A stretch of 33,492 nt of DNA from Candidatus Omnitrophota bacterium (GTDB taxonomy: Bacteria; Omnitrophota; Gorgyraeia; Gygaellales; Profunditerraquicolaceae): NCBI GenBank assembly GCA_028712175.1, contig JAQTQQ010000005.1, positions 21,314-54,805 on the forward strand, given 5' to 3'. Shown here in pieces: positions 9,726 to 19,519 of this stretch (positions are counted from its first letter, which is position 1; the number at the start of each line of letters is the position of its first letter). Made by a program: the position numbers and the translations under genes. The notes beneath the pieces were generated by a model. That model was not told the origin of the DNA. It was given only the letters and a program-made list of their open reading frames with translations, and searched no databases.

Positions 9726-12375
9726 TTCTAACCGCCTCTAATTTGACAATTTGCATTTGCATCTCTTTTAATTTTACCCTCTCTGCCTCAACAATCTCAG
9801 CGGGCGCGCGCGCAGTAAAATTCTTATTCCCAAGCATCGTTTCTTTGCTGCGGATATCTGCTTGTAATTTGCCGATTTTACCCTCCGTTTTTTTTAGCTG
9901 CGTTTCCGTATCAACAAGGCCCGATAGAGGCATTATAATATGCATATCCTTAAATACTGCGGCATATTGATTGGCCTGCGGGATATATTTTTCGCTCAAG
10001 CTTAAATTTTTAACCTTTGCCAAATTCTTGATGTAGTCAAGTAAGGGTTTTATTATATTGTGTGCCTGCTTATCCGGCAGGGCCAGTTCAATATCGATAA
10101 AACTTGAGGGGTTTAGCTCAAGCTCTGCGCGCATATTCCTGACCATATTAATAATATCAAAAACGGATTGAATCTGATTTTCCACTTTAAGGTCAATCAT
10201 CTGTGCCTGAAGATGAGGCCAGCCTTGCTGAATTATCGAAACCTTGGCTCCCGGAAGGCGCTGCCGGATTTCCTCGGTTATAAAAGGCATAAACGGATGC
10301 AATAATCTTAAGGTTTCCTCAAGAACTTTATACATAACTATTTGTGTTTCTTCACGGTTTATCTGCGGCTTGATTAATTCAAGATACCAGTCACAGAATT
10401 CATGCCAAAAGAATGAATACAGGCTGTTGGCAGTTTCATTAAACTTATAGCAGTTTAAATTTTTCTCTACTTCTTCTAATGTCGAATAAAACCGGCTCAA
10501 TATCCAGCGGTTAAGAATATCAAGTTTTCCGGCATTTAATAAAACACGCAAATCTGCATTTGCCGCTTCGGGTTTAAGGTTCATAAGAATAAACCTTGAG
10601 GCGTTCCATATCTTATTGGCAAAATTCCTGCCTTGCTCAAACCTCTCTTTGGAAAGAAACACATCTTGGCCTTGCGAAGTTATGGATATAAGGCTAAAGC
10701 GCAGTGCATCCGCGCCGTATTCAGCAATAATCTCTAAAGGATCGATCGCATTGCCTAAGGACTTGGACATCTTTTTGCCTTCAATGTCGCGGATTGTCCC
10801 ATGAATATAAACATCCTTAAAAGGAACTTGTTTTCTAAACTCAAACCCCGCCATAACCATGCGCGCTACCCAGAAGAAAATAATATCCGGGCCGGTAACC
10901 AGTGTTGAGGTAGGGTAAAAATATTTTAAATCTGCTGTTTCTTTTGGCCAATAAAAAGTGGCAAAAGGCCAAAGCCAGCTGGAGAACCAGGTATCCAGGA
11001 CATCTTCGTCTTGAATTAAATCTGTTCCTCCGCAGTCAGGGCATTTATCAGGCTTGGCGCGGCTAACGATGATGCCTTTAGCTGATAGTTCCTGGCTCCT
11101 GGCTCCTTGACAATCTTTGCAGTAATAAACAGGCAGGCGGTGGCCCCACCAGATCTGGCGTGATATACACCAATCTTGAATATTTTCCATCCAATTTAAA
11201 TAAACCTTAGTCCACCGGCCGGGATAAAATTTGATTCTGCCTTTTTTAACGGCTTCTATCGCAGGCTTAGCTAAAGGTTTGGTTTTTACAAACCACTGTT
11301 TTGATAAGTAAGGCTCAATAATAGTGTGGCATCTATAGCAGTGGCCTGCGGAAAGCGTATGGGGATCGATTTTTTCCAGACAGCCCAAAGACTTTAAATC
11401 TTCCAACACCGCTTCCCTTGCCTTAAACCGGTCAAGCCCTGAATATTTACCGGCCATATTGTTCATTTTACCGTCGGGCGTCATAACGGTAATAAACTCT
11501 AAGCCGTGTTTTTTACCTAAGGCATAATCGTTGGGGTCATGTGCAGGCGTAACTTTTACCGCACCCGTGCCAAAATGCATATCTACAATATTATCTGAAA
11601 TAATTTTTATCCGGCGAGAGGCCAAAGGAAGGGCCAATACTTTACCGATATATTTTTTATAACGCTTATCTTTTGGATTTACGGCTACGGCTGTGTCTCC
11701 AAGCATAGTTTCAGGGCGCGTGGTAGCAACGGTGATAAACTCCTGCGGGTTTTCTTCCAGAGGGTATTTTAGGTAATAAAGATGTCCCTGTAATTCCGAG
11801 TGGCTTGCTTCTTCATCGCTAAGCGCAGTCTGGCAGCGCGGGCACCAGTTAATGATATAACTCCCCTGATAAATAAGTTTTTTTTCATAAAGCCTGACAA
11901 AAACCTCGGTAACGGCCGTTGAATAATCATTATCCATAGTAAAACGCAGGCGGCTCCAGTCACAGGAGCAGCCGAGTTTTTTCAACTGATAGATTATAGT
12001 CGAGCCGTATTTCTCTTTCCATTCCCAGACTCTTTCTATAAATTTTTCCCGGCCCAGGTCTTGGCGCTTTAGGCCTTCTTTAGCCAAAGTTTTTTCAACC
12101 ACATTTTGCGTAGCTATTCCGGCATGGTCTGTGCCCGGCATCCATAAAGCTTCAAAGCCTTTCATTTTTTTATAACGGATAAGGATATCCTGAATACTGT
12201 TATTGAGCGCATGGCCCATATGCAGTATGCCCGTAACATTAGGCGGCGGGATAACTATGGTATAAGGCGGCTTATCCGGCGCGGCTTTGGCGGAAAAGAA
12301 ATTATTCTTCTCCCAAACTTCGTACCATTTACTTTCAGTTTCTTTGGGATTATATTGTTTGGATAGTTCAGTCAT
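9712..12375 (-). CDS. valS: Valine--tRNA ligase
   Basis: 887 aa; PPPNVTGILHMGHALN, WMPGTDHAGIATQ, KMSKSLGNAIDP, C-terminal coiled-coil arm. Confidence 0.98.
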   Translation of the reverse strand: MTELSKQYNPKETESKWYEVWEKNNFFSAKAAPDKPPYTIVIPPPNVTGILHMGHALNNSIQDILIRYKKMKGFEALWMPGTDHAGIATQNVVEKTLAKEGLKRQDLGREKFIERVWEWKEKYGSTIIYQLKKLGCSCDWSRLRFTMDNDYSTAVTEVFVRLYEKKLIYQGSYIINWCPRCQTALSDEEASHSELQGHLYYLKYPLEENPQEFITVATTRPETMLGDTAVAVNPKDKRYKKYIGKVLALPLASRRIKIISDNIVDMHFGTGAVKVTPAHDPNDYALGKKHGLEFITVMTPDGKMNNMAGKYSGLDRFKAREAVLEDLKSLGCLEKIDPHTLSAGHCYRCHTIIEPYLSKQWFVKTKPLAKPAIEAVKKGRIKFYPGRWTKVYLNWMENIQDWCISRQIWWGHRLPVYYCKDCQGARSQELSAKGIIVSRAKPDKCPDCGGTDLIQDEDVLDTWFSSWLWPFATFYWPKETADLKYFYPTSTLVTGPDIIFFWVARMVMAGFEFRKQVPFKDVYIHGTIRDIEGKKMSKSLGNAIDPLEIIAEYGADALRFSLISITSQGQDVFLSKERFEQGRNFANKIWNASRFILMNLKPEAANADLRVLLNAGKLDILNRWILSRFYSTLEEVEKNLNCYKFNETANSLYSFFWHEFCDWYLELIKPQINREETQIVMYKVLEETLRLLHPFMPFITEEIRQRLPGAKVSIIQQGWPHLQAQMIDLKVENQIQSVFDIINMVRNMRAELELNPSSFIDIELALPDKQAHNIIKPLLDYIKNLAKVKNLSLSEKYIPQANQYAAVFKDMHIIMPLSGLVDTETQLKKTEGKIGKLQADIRSKETMLGNKNFTARAPAEIVEAERVKLKEMQMQIVKLEAVRNGLR
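11077..11108. repeat. Heptad-type repeat related to family A, inside valS coding sequence
   Basis: tttagctgatagttcctggctcctggctcctt reads as 7-nt units tagctga/tagttcc/tggctcc/tggctcc. It encodes QGARSQELSAK between the zinc-ribbon CKDC and IIVSR, where ValS homologues normally have about two residues. Confidence 0.6.
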
Positions 12376-12390
12376 TATTGAGAATTCAAG

Positions 12391-12464
12391 GTCGATGGAC
12401 TATAGACGATAGACGATAAAAATTACACGAAGGTTTTATCGACCACAGTTTATCGATTATCGAG
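12391..12464. repeat. Heptad-type palindromic repeat, family B (copy 1)
   Basis: gtcgatggactatagacgatagacgataaaa (12391-12421) and ttttatcgaccacagtttatcgattatcgag (12434-12464), imperfect inverted repeat (about 22/31) with a 12-nt loop. Confidence 0.75.
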
Positions 12465-14034
12465 TGGATTTTTCTTTATCCTTTAACAATTTATACTCAA
12501 TACTGTCAACAAGTGCCTGCCAGCTGGCCTCGATAATATTTTCATGAACTCCTATCGTATTCCAGATGTCATCTTCATCCTGAGACTGGATTAATACGCG
12601 CACGCGTGCGGCAGTACCGGCTTTTTCCTCTAAAACCCGTACCTTAAAATCAGATAGATGCATTTTAGATAAAGCCGGGTAAAAATCTTTCAGCGCTTTA
12701 CGCAAAGCATTGTCTAAGGCGTTGATCGGTCCGTCCCCTTCAGCGGCAGTATGTTCCCTTACCCCGTTCACCCTTAATTTTATAATTGCTTCGGAGGTAA
12801 TCTTCTTATCCTGATTCTTTTCAATAACCACCTTAAAACCTTCAAGATCAAAAAAATCTTTAAATTTCTTAAGCGCTCTTTTCATGAGTATCTGGAAAGA
12901 TGCTTCGGCGGCTTCGAATTGAAACCCTTTATGCTCCAATGACTGCACCAAATCCAGGATTTTTTTTGTTTGCGGGTCAGTTTTAGTCAAATCATAATTC
13001 AGGGCTTTGGCCCTAAGCAAAATCCCGGTCTTCCCTCCTAACTCTGAAACTAAGATACGCCGGTGGTTTCCCACTAAAGAAGGATCAATATGCTCATAAG
13101 TAAAGGGGTTTTTCATTATCGCATTAATATGCATTCCCCCTTTATGCGCAAACGCAGAATCACCGACAAAAGGCTGTTCATTCTTCAGGCGCATGTTGCT
13201 GATTTCGCTAACAAAATGCGAAAGATGGGTAAGTTGTTTTAATTGCATTTCAGAAACACAATTAATCCCCATTTTAATCTTTAAATTTGCGATAATGGGA
13301 ATTAAGTCCGCGTTTCCGCAGCGCTCCCCGTAACCGTTAATAGTCCCCTGCACCATTGTTGAGCCGGCCTCGACTGCCGCTAAAGAATTAGCGATAGCAA
13401 CACCTGCATCATTATGGCAATGAATACCCAAATCAATTTTAATTTTACCCTTAACCTCTTTTACTATTGTCTTTACCTGTTCAGTTAATGTGCCGCCATT
13501 GGTATCACAAAGGCATATTGCTTCAGCTTTTGCCGCTTGGGCGGCGAGAAGGGTTTTTAAGGCGTAATCCTTATTTGCAGTATACGCCTCAAAAAAATGT
13601 TCGGCATCATAAAATACGGTAAATCCCTTTTTAACCAGAAAACTCACAGTATCGGAAATCATTGCCAGGTTTTCTTCCAGGGTAGTTTTGAGGACATCTG
13701 TAACATGAAAATCCCAGGTTTTTCCTACGATGGTAATAACCTGAGCGTTTGATTTTAGAAGGGCCGCGATGTTAGAGTCTTTAGCCGCTGGAATATTCGG
13801 CCTGCGTGTCATACTAAAAGCGGCAATTTGAGAATTCTTAAGCCTGATTTTGGAGACCTTTTCAAAGAATTCCCTGTCTTTAGGGTTAGAACCGGGCCAG
13901 CCGCCTTCGATATAATGAATACCGAATTCATCCAGTGCTTCGGCAATGCGCACCTTATCCATTACAGAATAAGATATGCCTTCTGCCTGTGAGCCGTCCC
14001 TAAGAGTAGTGTCGTATAATTTTACCTTAACCAT
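12457..14034 (-). CDS. cimA: (R)-citramalate synthase
   Basis: 525 aa; LYDTTLRDGSQAEGISYSVMDKVRIAEALDEFGIHYIEGGWPGSNPKD, typical of the CimA/LeuA-like citramalate synthase family, with C-terminal LeuA-dimer domain. Confidence 0.92.
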   Translation of the reverse strand: MVKVKLYDTTLRDGSQAEGISYSVMDKVRIAEALDEFGIHYIEGGWPGSNPKDREFFEKVSKIRLKNSQIAAFSMTRRPNIPAAKDSNIAALLKSNAQVITIVGKTWDFHVTDVLKTTLEENLAMISDTVSFLVKKGFTVFYDAEHFFEAYTANKDYALKTLLAAQAAKAEAICLCDTNGGTLTEQVKTIVKEVKGKIKIDLGIHCHNDAGVAIANSLAAVEAGSTMVQGTINGYGERCGNADLIPIIANLKIKMGINCVSEMQLKQLTHLSHFVSEISNMRLKNEQPFVGDSAFAHKGGMHINAIMKNPFTYEHIDPSLVGNHRRILVSELGGKTGILLRAKALNYDLTKTDPQTKKILDLVQSLEHKGFQFEAAEASFQILMKRALKKFKDFFDLEGFKVVIEKNQDKKITSEAIIKLRVNGVREHTAAEGDGPINALDNALRKALKDFYPALSKMHLSDFKVRVLEEKAGTAARVRVLIQSQDEDDIWNTIGVHENIIEASWQALVDSIEYKLLKDKEKSTR

Positions 14035-14045
14035 GGTTACCCCTT

Positions 14046-15269
14046 TTATTTGCCTAATCCGAACTCTGCGTGCAACTGCCTAACCGCAATCTCAGCATTC
14101 TTTTTTCTAATAATGCAGGAAATACTGATATCCGAAGTAGAGATCATTTCTATATTAATATGGTTATCTGCCAGTATTCCAAACATTTTGGCGGCGACTC
14201 CATGATGTGATTTCATGCCTACCCCGACAATTGATACGCGCGCGATATCATTATCAATCAGGACATCCCCGGCTCCAATTTGTTTTGCTACTTTTTTGGC
14301 GATTTTGCTTGCCTTGGCCGCATCCGCCTTAGTCGTTGTAAAAGATATGTCCGTTTGGCGGGTGTGGCTTACATTTTGTACGATCATGTCAACGCTGACA
14401 GAAGCTAAAGCAAGTTGTTTAAATAATTTGGCTGCGGCTCCCGGTTTATCAAGGACGCCGCAAAGAGTAATTTTAGCCTCATTTTTGTTTAAAGTAATCC
14501 CGTTTACAACAACATCCTCCATTTTTTTTACCTCCTTGATGATCATTGTTCCGGTGCCGGCGTGGAATGACGAACGAACATGCAGAGGTACGTCAAATTT
14601 TTTTGCCACTTCAATAGAACGAGCCTGCATAACCTGCGCACCAAGGGATGCCATCTCAAGCATTTCGTCGTAAGTGATCTCTTTGATTTTCTTAGCTTTT
14701 GGTTCAATTCGCGGGTCGGTGGTATAAATTCCTTCCACATCAGTGTAAATTTCACATGTATCTGCTTTAAGTTCTTTGGCAAGGGCTACAGCGGTAAGGT
14801 CCGAGCCTCCGCGTCCGAGAGTAGTGATATCCTGATTTAAGGTTACCCCCTGAAAACCCGCCACAATAACAATGTTCCTTCTTTTTAATGCCTCTTTAAT
14901 TTTATCCGCGTTAATCTTAATGATCCGGGCTCGGGTATGGCTTGCATCGGTAATTATACCGACCTGTGCACCTGTAAATGAAATTGCCTGAGACCCTAAT
15001 TTATGAATTGCCATTGCTAAAAGAGCTACGGATATCTGTTCTCCGGTTGATAGCAGCATATCCATCTCCCGCTCCGATGGTTCCGGGTTTATCTTATCCG
15101 CCAATTCTACCAATTCATCGGTGGTATCTCCCAAAGCTGAAACAACTACTACAAGCTCATAACCTTTTTTAGCGTAACTGACCACCCTTTCCGCTACTTT
15201 TTGAATACGTTCAACGTTGGCAACAGACGAGCCGCCGTATTTTTGCACAATCAAACCCTTACGCATCAT
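14046..15269 (-). CDS. lysC: Aspartate kinase
   Basis: 407 aa; VQKYGGSSVANVERIQKVAERV, GRGGSDLTAVALA, tandem ACT domains. Confidence 0.97.
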   Translation of the reverse strand: MMRKGLIVQKYGGSSVANVERIQKVAERVVSYAKKGYELVVVVSALGDTTDELVELADKINPEPSEREMDMLLSTGEQISVALLAMAIHKLGSQAISFTGAQVGIITDASHTRARIIKINADKIKEALKRRNIVIVAGFQGVTLNQDITTLGRGGSDLTAVALAKELKADTCEIYTDVEGIYTTDPRIEPKAKKIKEITYDEMLEMASLGAQVMQARSIEVAKKFDVPLHVRSSFHAGTGTMIIKEVKKMEDVVVNGITLNKNEAKITLCGVLDKPGAAAKLFKQLALASVSVDMIVQNVSHTRQTDISFTTTKADAAKASKIAKKVAKQIGAGDVLIDNDIARVSIVGVGMKSHHGVAAKMFGILADNHINIEMISTSDISISCIIRKKNAEIAVRQLHAEFGLGK

Positions 15270-16474
15270 TTTTTCTCCCCATGAATAAAATATTCCATAA
15301 GTTCGTGGCCGTTTTTGAAATAAAGCTCAGATTTTTGAGCTTCTTTCTCGCTATAATTAAGAAAATTCTTCGCAGGTATGCCCTTGCCGTAAAGGACAAA
15401 AGGGATTTCTTCGGCGGTATGCGTTTTTATGGAAACAGGAGTAGCATGGTCCGGAAGTACCATAATGCGAAAATCAACCTTGTTTTTGCAATAATCAAGT
15501 ATGGTGCCGACAATTAACTGATCGAATCTTTCTATCGCCGTCAATTTTTCGCGCAAATCCCCGTTATGCCCTGCCTCATCAGGCGCCTCTACATGCACAA
15601 ACACAAAATCATTCTTCTCCAAACTTTTTACGGCGGCCTGTCCTTTAGCAAGATAATCAGTATCATAATATCCGGTTGCCCCCGGGACATTAATGACCTC
15701 AAGGCCAAGTATACGTCCCAGGCCCTTAATTAAGTCTACCGCAGAAATTACACTTCCCGATAAACCGAATTTATCTCTAAATTTGGGCATATCCGGCTTT
15801 CTGCCCTGCCCCCATAGCCAAATCATATTTGCCGGGTTTTCTTTTAAATCCAGGCGCACATGGTTAATTTCATGGTTTTCGAGAATTTCACGTGAATCCT
15901 GCATAAGTTTTATAATTAAATCGGCGTTATCGCCTTTGGGTAAATTTTTACTGATACTTTGCCCCGAGATATCATGCGGAGGCAGGCATTTTAAATCCTG
16001 GAGTTTAAACTCCGCCCCGCGTTTTGCCAGAAGCAGATGCCTGTAGCTAATCCCCGGGAAAAAACGCATTTTATTGGTCCCTAACTTCTGATCAAGAAAT
16101 TTAATTAACTTTTCTGCCTCGGTTGATTTAATGTGCCCGGCGCTATAATCAAGCAGAGTGTCTCCCGAGGCGGTAATTAAGTTACAGCGGAAAGCGACAT
16201 CATCTTCCTCAAGATCAATGCCTAAATTTGCCGCTTCCAACGGCCCTCTTCCCGAATAGTATCTTTTCGGGTCGTAACCGAATATGGATAGGTTAGCTAC
16301 ATCAGAAGCCGGTGTCATTTTTTCGGGAATGGTTTTAGCCTGCCCCAGAGAGCCATTTTTGGCAATAAAGTCCATGTTTGGGGTGCGCGCTGCCTCTAAG
16401 GGTGTGCGCATACCCAGCTCCTCAATCGGATAATCCGCCATACCGTCGCCCACAAGTACGATATATTTTGTCAT
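15266..16474 (-). CDS. ApgM-like 2,3-bisphosphoglycerate-independent phosphoglycerate mutase family protein; candidate homoserine kinase
   Basis: 402 aa; VLVGDGMADYP, RTPNMDFIAKNGSLG, SDVANLSIFGYDPKRYYSGRGPLEAANLGI; lies between thrC/hom and lysC with 4-bp overlaps on both sides. Confidence 0.85.
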   Translation of the reverse strand: MTKYIVLVGDGMADYPIEELGMRTPLEAARTPNMDFIAKNGSLGQAKTIPEKMTPASDVANLSIFGYDPKRYYSGRGPLEAANLGIDLEEDDVAFRCNLITASGDTLLDYSAGHIKSTEAEKLIKFLDQKLGTNKMRFFPGISYRHLLLAKRGAEFKLQDLKCLPPHDISGQSISKNLPKGDNADLIIKLMQDSREILENHEINHVRLDLKENPANMIWLWGQGRKPDMPKFRDKFGLSGSVISAVDLIKGLGRILGLEVINVPGATGYYDTDYLAKGQAAVKSLEKNDFVFVHVEAPDEAGHNGDLREKLTAIERFDQLIVGTILDYCKNKVDFRIMVLPDHATPVSIKTHTAEEIPFVLYGKGIPAKNFLNYSEKEAQKSELYFKNGHELMEYFIHGEKK

Positions 16475-17109
16475 AATAGCTCTTTCATTACTAATTTAAC
16501 TAAATGGTTTGCCATACCTGCCTTCCTGTGAAATGGCCCGTAGTGTTTTCTATGGTTTAATATATACGCAGTGTAACATTTATTTTTATTTGAATTCGCA
16601 ACTACCAGATCCAAACCAGCCTGTTTAAGGAATTGGCCGCCTTTCTTTATTAAGCTTGTTTTATTAAGAAGCGGTTCAAATTTAAAACCAACAGTAAGTA
16701 AATTGGATGTAAAATCTTTAAAAATAGCAATCAGTTTCTTTGTCGGGACTAAATTAATTCTCCAAATTTTACGGCCTGAGTTTATCTTTCCGGTAATTAT
16801 TTTATCAGGCCTGTAATCAGAGACGGCTGCGCTATGGATAACCGCGGCGTATTTAGATGATCTTAATTCTTTTTTTAAAAGAGCCTGGAGCTCGGAAAAA
16901 TAATGAAAACGGATTATTCTTATACCGGATGAAGCAATGCAAAAGTTTCCCGGGCCCAATAGCAGCGTAACCTTTAACCCCAGGCTTCTAAATTTCTCCG
17001 CCAGAATACAGCCGGTATGCCCGCTAGAAATATTACTTATTACCCTCGCCCTATCTATAGCAACCCAAGTCTGGCCGGCTGTAATAAGCACTCTTTTCTT
17101 AGTAACCAA
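16471..17109 (-). CDS. coaB: Stand-alone phosphopantothenate--cysteine ligase (CoaB-like)
   Basis: 212 aa; VLITAGQTWVAIDRARVISNISSGHTG, HSAAVSDYRPD, KLIAIFKDF, VGFKFE, LDLVVANS; no CoaC domain. Confidence 0.85.
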   Translation of the reverse strand: MVTKKRVLITAGQTWVAIDRARVISNISSGHTGCILAEKFRSLGLKVTLLLGPGNFCIASSGIRIIRFHYFSELQALLKKELRSSKYAAVIHSAAVSDYRPDKIITGKINSGRKIWRINLVPTKKLIAIFKDFTSNLLTVGFKFEPLLNKTSLIKKGGQFLKQAGLDLVVANSNKNKCYTAYILNHRKHYGPFHRKAGMANHLVKLVMKELL

Positions 17110-17143
17110 TTTCTTTAATTATTGCTTTTAAATCCGGCCGCAT

Positions 17144-18196
17144 CTATCTGGGGGGTTTAATTGTTTTGATTGCCCTCTCCGGATCTTTAAGCCCATGGCC
17201 GGTTAATATGCATACAATTTTAAACCTGGCCGATGGACTATAGTCAATAGTCGATAAAAACTTCTTAAAGTAGCCATTCCGGATTAATTTTAATAAACCG
17301 GCAATCGAAGCTGCCGAGGCAGGTTCGGCAAATACACCCTCTTTTTCAGCGAGCATTTGATAAGCAGAGACTATCTCATCATCCGAAACCATATCAATCA
17401 ATCCTCCGGATTCATCGCGGGCAGAAACCGCACTTTTCCAGCTGGCAGGATTTCCGATACGAATAGCCGTAGCCAAGGTCTCCGGGTCTTCAATCGGCTT
17501 GCCCCTTACGATCGGAGCAGCCCCTTCAGCCTGAAAACCTAACATTACAGGAAGCTTAGTGCTTAATGCGGTATTTTTATATTCCTTATAGCCTTTCCAG
17601 TAGGCGGTGATATTACCGGCATTTCCGACAGGCATGGCCTGAAAATCAGGAGCGTCTCCAAGGAAATCGCAGATTTCAAAACTTGCAGTTTTCTGGCCCT
17701 CAATACGGTAAGGATTAAGCGAATTTACCAGGACAATAGGATACTTACTTGTAATTTCTTTTACCAGGTCCAGCGCCGCATCAAAATTTCCCTTGATTGC
17801 TAAAACCCTGGCGCCATGAATTAAGGCCTGACTAAGCTTACCGAGGGCGATTGCGCCGCCGGGGATAAGCACAATACATTTAATCCCGGCCCGCGCCGCA
17901 TAAGCTGCGGCAGAAGCAGAGGTATTTCCCGTAGAAGCGCACATAATTGCGTCAGCATTTTCCTCGCAGGCCTTTGATATGGCCAGGGTCATCCCGCGGT
18001 CCTTAAAAGAACCCGTGGGGTTAAGCCCCTCATACTTTAAATAAACCTCAAAATTATCGCCCGTTAATTTACTCAAATAAGGAGCAAAAATTAAAGGAGT
18101 ACTACCTTCACTTAAAGTAATAACGGGAGTCTTATCGCTTACCGGCAGGAATTTCCTGTACCTGTTTATTATCCCCATATTGTTTTGCGAGCCCAC
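17144..18196 (-). CDS. thrC: Threonine synthase
   Basis: 350 aa; [55 protein letters not shown] start overlaps the hom stop region. Confidence 0.96.
   Translation of the reverse strand: MGSQNNMGIINRYRKFLPVSDKTPVITLSEGSTPLIFAPYLSKLTGDNFEVYLKYEGLNPTGSFKDRGMTLAISKACEENADAIMCASTGNTSASAAAYAARAGIKCIVLIPGGAIALGKLSQALIHGARVLAIKGNFDAALDLVKEITSKYPIVLVNSLNPYRIEGQKTASFEICDFLGDAPDFQAMPVGNAGNITAYWKGYKEYKNTALSTKLPVMLGFQAEGAAPIVRGKPIEDPETLATAIRIGNPASWKSAVSARDESGGLIDMVSDDEIVSAYQMLAEKEGVFAEPASAASIAGLLKLIRNGYFKKFLSTIDYSPSARFKIVCILTGHGLKDPERAIKTIKPPR
17229..17260. repeat. Family B heptad repeat half-copy inside thrC coding sequence
   Basis: gccgatggactatagtcaatagtcgataaaaa matches gtcgatggactatagacgatagacgataaaaa (12391-12422) at about 28/32 positions. 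It encodes [13 protein letters not shown] between GYFKK and [10 protein letters not shown]. Confidence 0.88.
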
Positions 18197-19498
18197 TTAG
18201 ACACCCTCAATTCTTATAGCAACTGATTTTTCTTTAATGTCAGATAATTTATCGATCAGCTTTAAAGCTTGCCGCATATTCTTTTCTTTAACTTCATGCG
18301 TAACCATGACTACAGGGACGACCTGTGATTTCAATCTTTCCTTTTGCGTTACCGAGGCAATACTAATTCCGAATTTTGAAAGGATCCCCGCCACTTTGGC
18401 CAAGACCCCCGGTTTATCCACTGCCATGATGCGTATATAGTATTTATTTTCAAATTCGTCAATTTTACGCAAACCTTTAATAGAGTTGTCTTCGATTGAA
18501 TTTAAGGTAGGCCTGAATAATCCCGCTTTAATATCCTGGGTAAGATCAACGATGTCAGAAACAACCGCGCTTGCCGCAGGCAATTGCCCTGCTCCGGGCC
18601 CGTAAAACATAAGATCTCCCGCTAAATCGCTTGATACATAAATCGCATTAAACACCCCGTCTACGGAGGAAAGCAGGTGTTCAACAGGAAGAAAAGTCGG
18701 ATGCACGCGCACCTCAAGCTCGTCTACCTCTTTCTTTGCTATAGCTAACAATTTTATTTCATAGCCCAGCTCTTTTGCATAAGCAATATCCAGCGCTGAA
18801 ATATGCGCAATACCTTCGATAAAAATATCCTTAAGATTTACGATCTTACCGAAAGCTAAATAAGTAAGCAGAGAAAGCTTATGCGCAGAATCAATACCCT
18901 GAATATCAAAAGTCGGGTCTTTCTCGGCGAAACCTTTGGCTTTAGCCGAGGCAATCGCGTTGGCAAAAGAACAGCTCTCTTTAGACATCTGGGTAAGCAC
19001 ATAATTCGAGGTCCCGTTAACGATACCGAATATAGAACTGAATTTATTGGCAACCAGGCCCTCTTTTATGGATTTTATAATCGGGATACCCGCTCCGACA
19101 GAAGCCTCAAAATAAATATTTTTGCCGCGTTCTGCGGCCTCGCTAAATAACTCATTGCCGCATTTAGCAAGCAAAGCTTTATTGGCGGTAACCACATGCT
19201 TACCTTTTCTTAACGCGGCAAGGATAAACTCCTTTGCCGGGCTAAGCCCTCCGATTAGCTCAACAACTATATCAATCTGCGGATCATTAATAATTTCGTC
19301 GGCAACGGCGGTAAGTAATTTTTTATCAACGGAAACATCCCGTTTCCTTCCTAAATCCGAATCACAGATTTTTTTAACTACTATTTCAATGCCAATTTTT
19401 TGTGCAAGCAGAGTTTTACGCTGCTGCAGGATTTTTACTACTCCGCAGCCGATATTTCCGAAGCCTATAAGGCCGATATTTATTTTTCTCAAAGCCAC
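18197..19498 (-). CDS. hom: Homoserine dehydrogenase with C-terminal ACT domain
   Basis: 433 aa; IGLIGFGNIGCGVVKIL, VTANKALLA, GIVNGTSNYVLTQM, C-terminal ACT (IMAVDKPGVLAKVAGILSKFGISIASV). Confidence 0.97.
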   Translation of the reverse strand: MALRKINIGLIGFGNIGCGVVKILQQRKTLLAQKIGIEIVVKKICDSDLGRKRDVSVDKKLLTAVADEIINDPQIDIVVELIGGLSPAKEFILAALRKGKHVVTANKALLAKCGNELFSEAAERGKNIYFEASVGAGIPIIKSIKEGLVANKFSSIFGIVNGTSNYVLTQMSKESCSFANAIASAKAKGFAEKDPTFDIQGIDSAHKLSLLTYLAFGKIVNLKDIFIEGIAHISALDIAYAKELGYEIKLLAIAKKEVDELEVRVHPTFLPVEHLLSSVDGVFNAIYVSSDLAGDLMFYGPGAGQLPAASAVVSDIVDLTQDIKAGLFRPTLNSIEDNSIKGLRKIDEFENKYYIRIMAVDKPGVLAKVAGILSKFGISIASVTQKERLKSQVVPVVMVTHEVKEKNMRQALKLIDKLSDIKEKSVAIRIEGV

Positions 19499-19519
19499 CT
19501 TCCTTTCTCTACAGCATAC

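Noticed and set aside
12376-12456. T-box or other riboswitch upstream of valS
   Set aside because: The gap is only about 80 nt and consists of the family B palindrome; no T-box motif seen.
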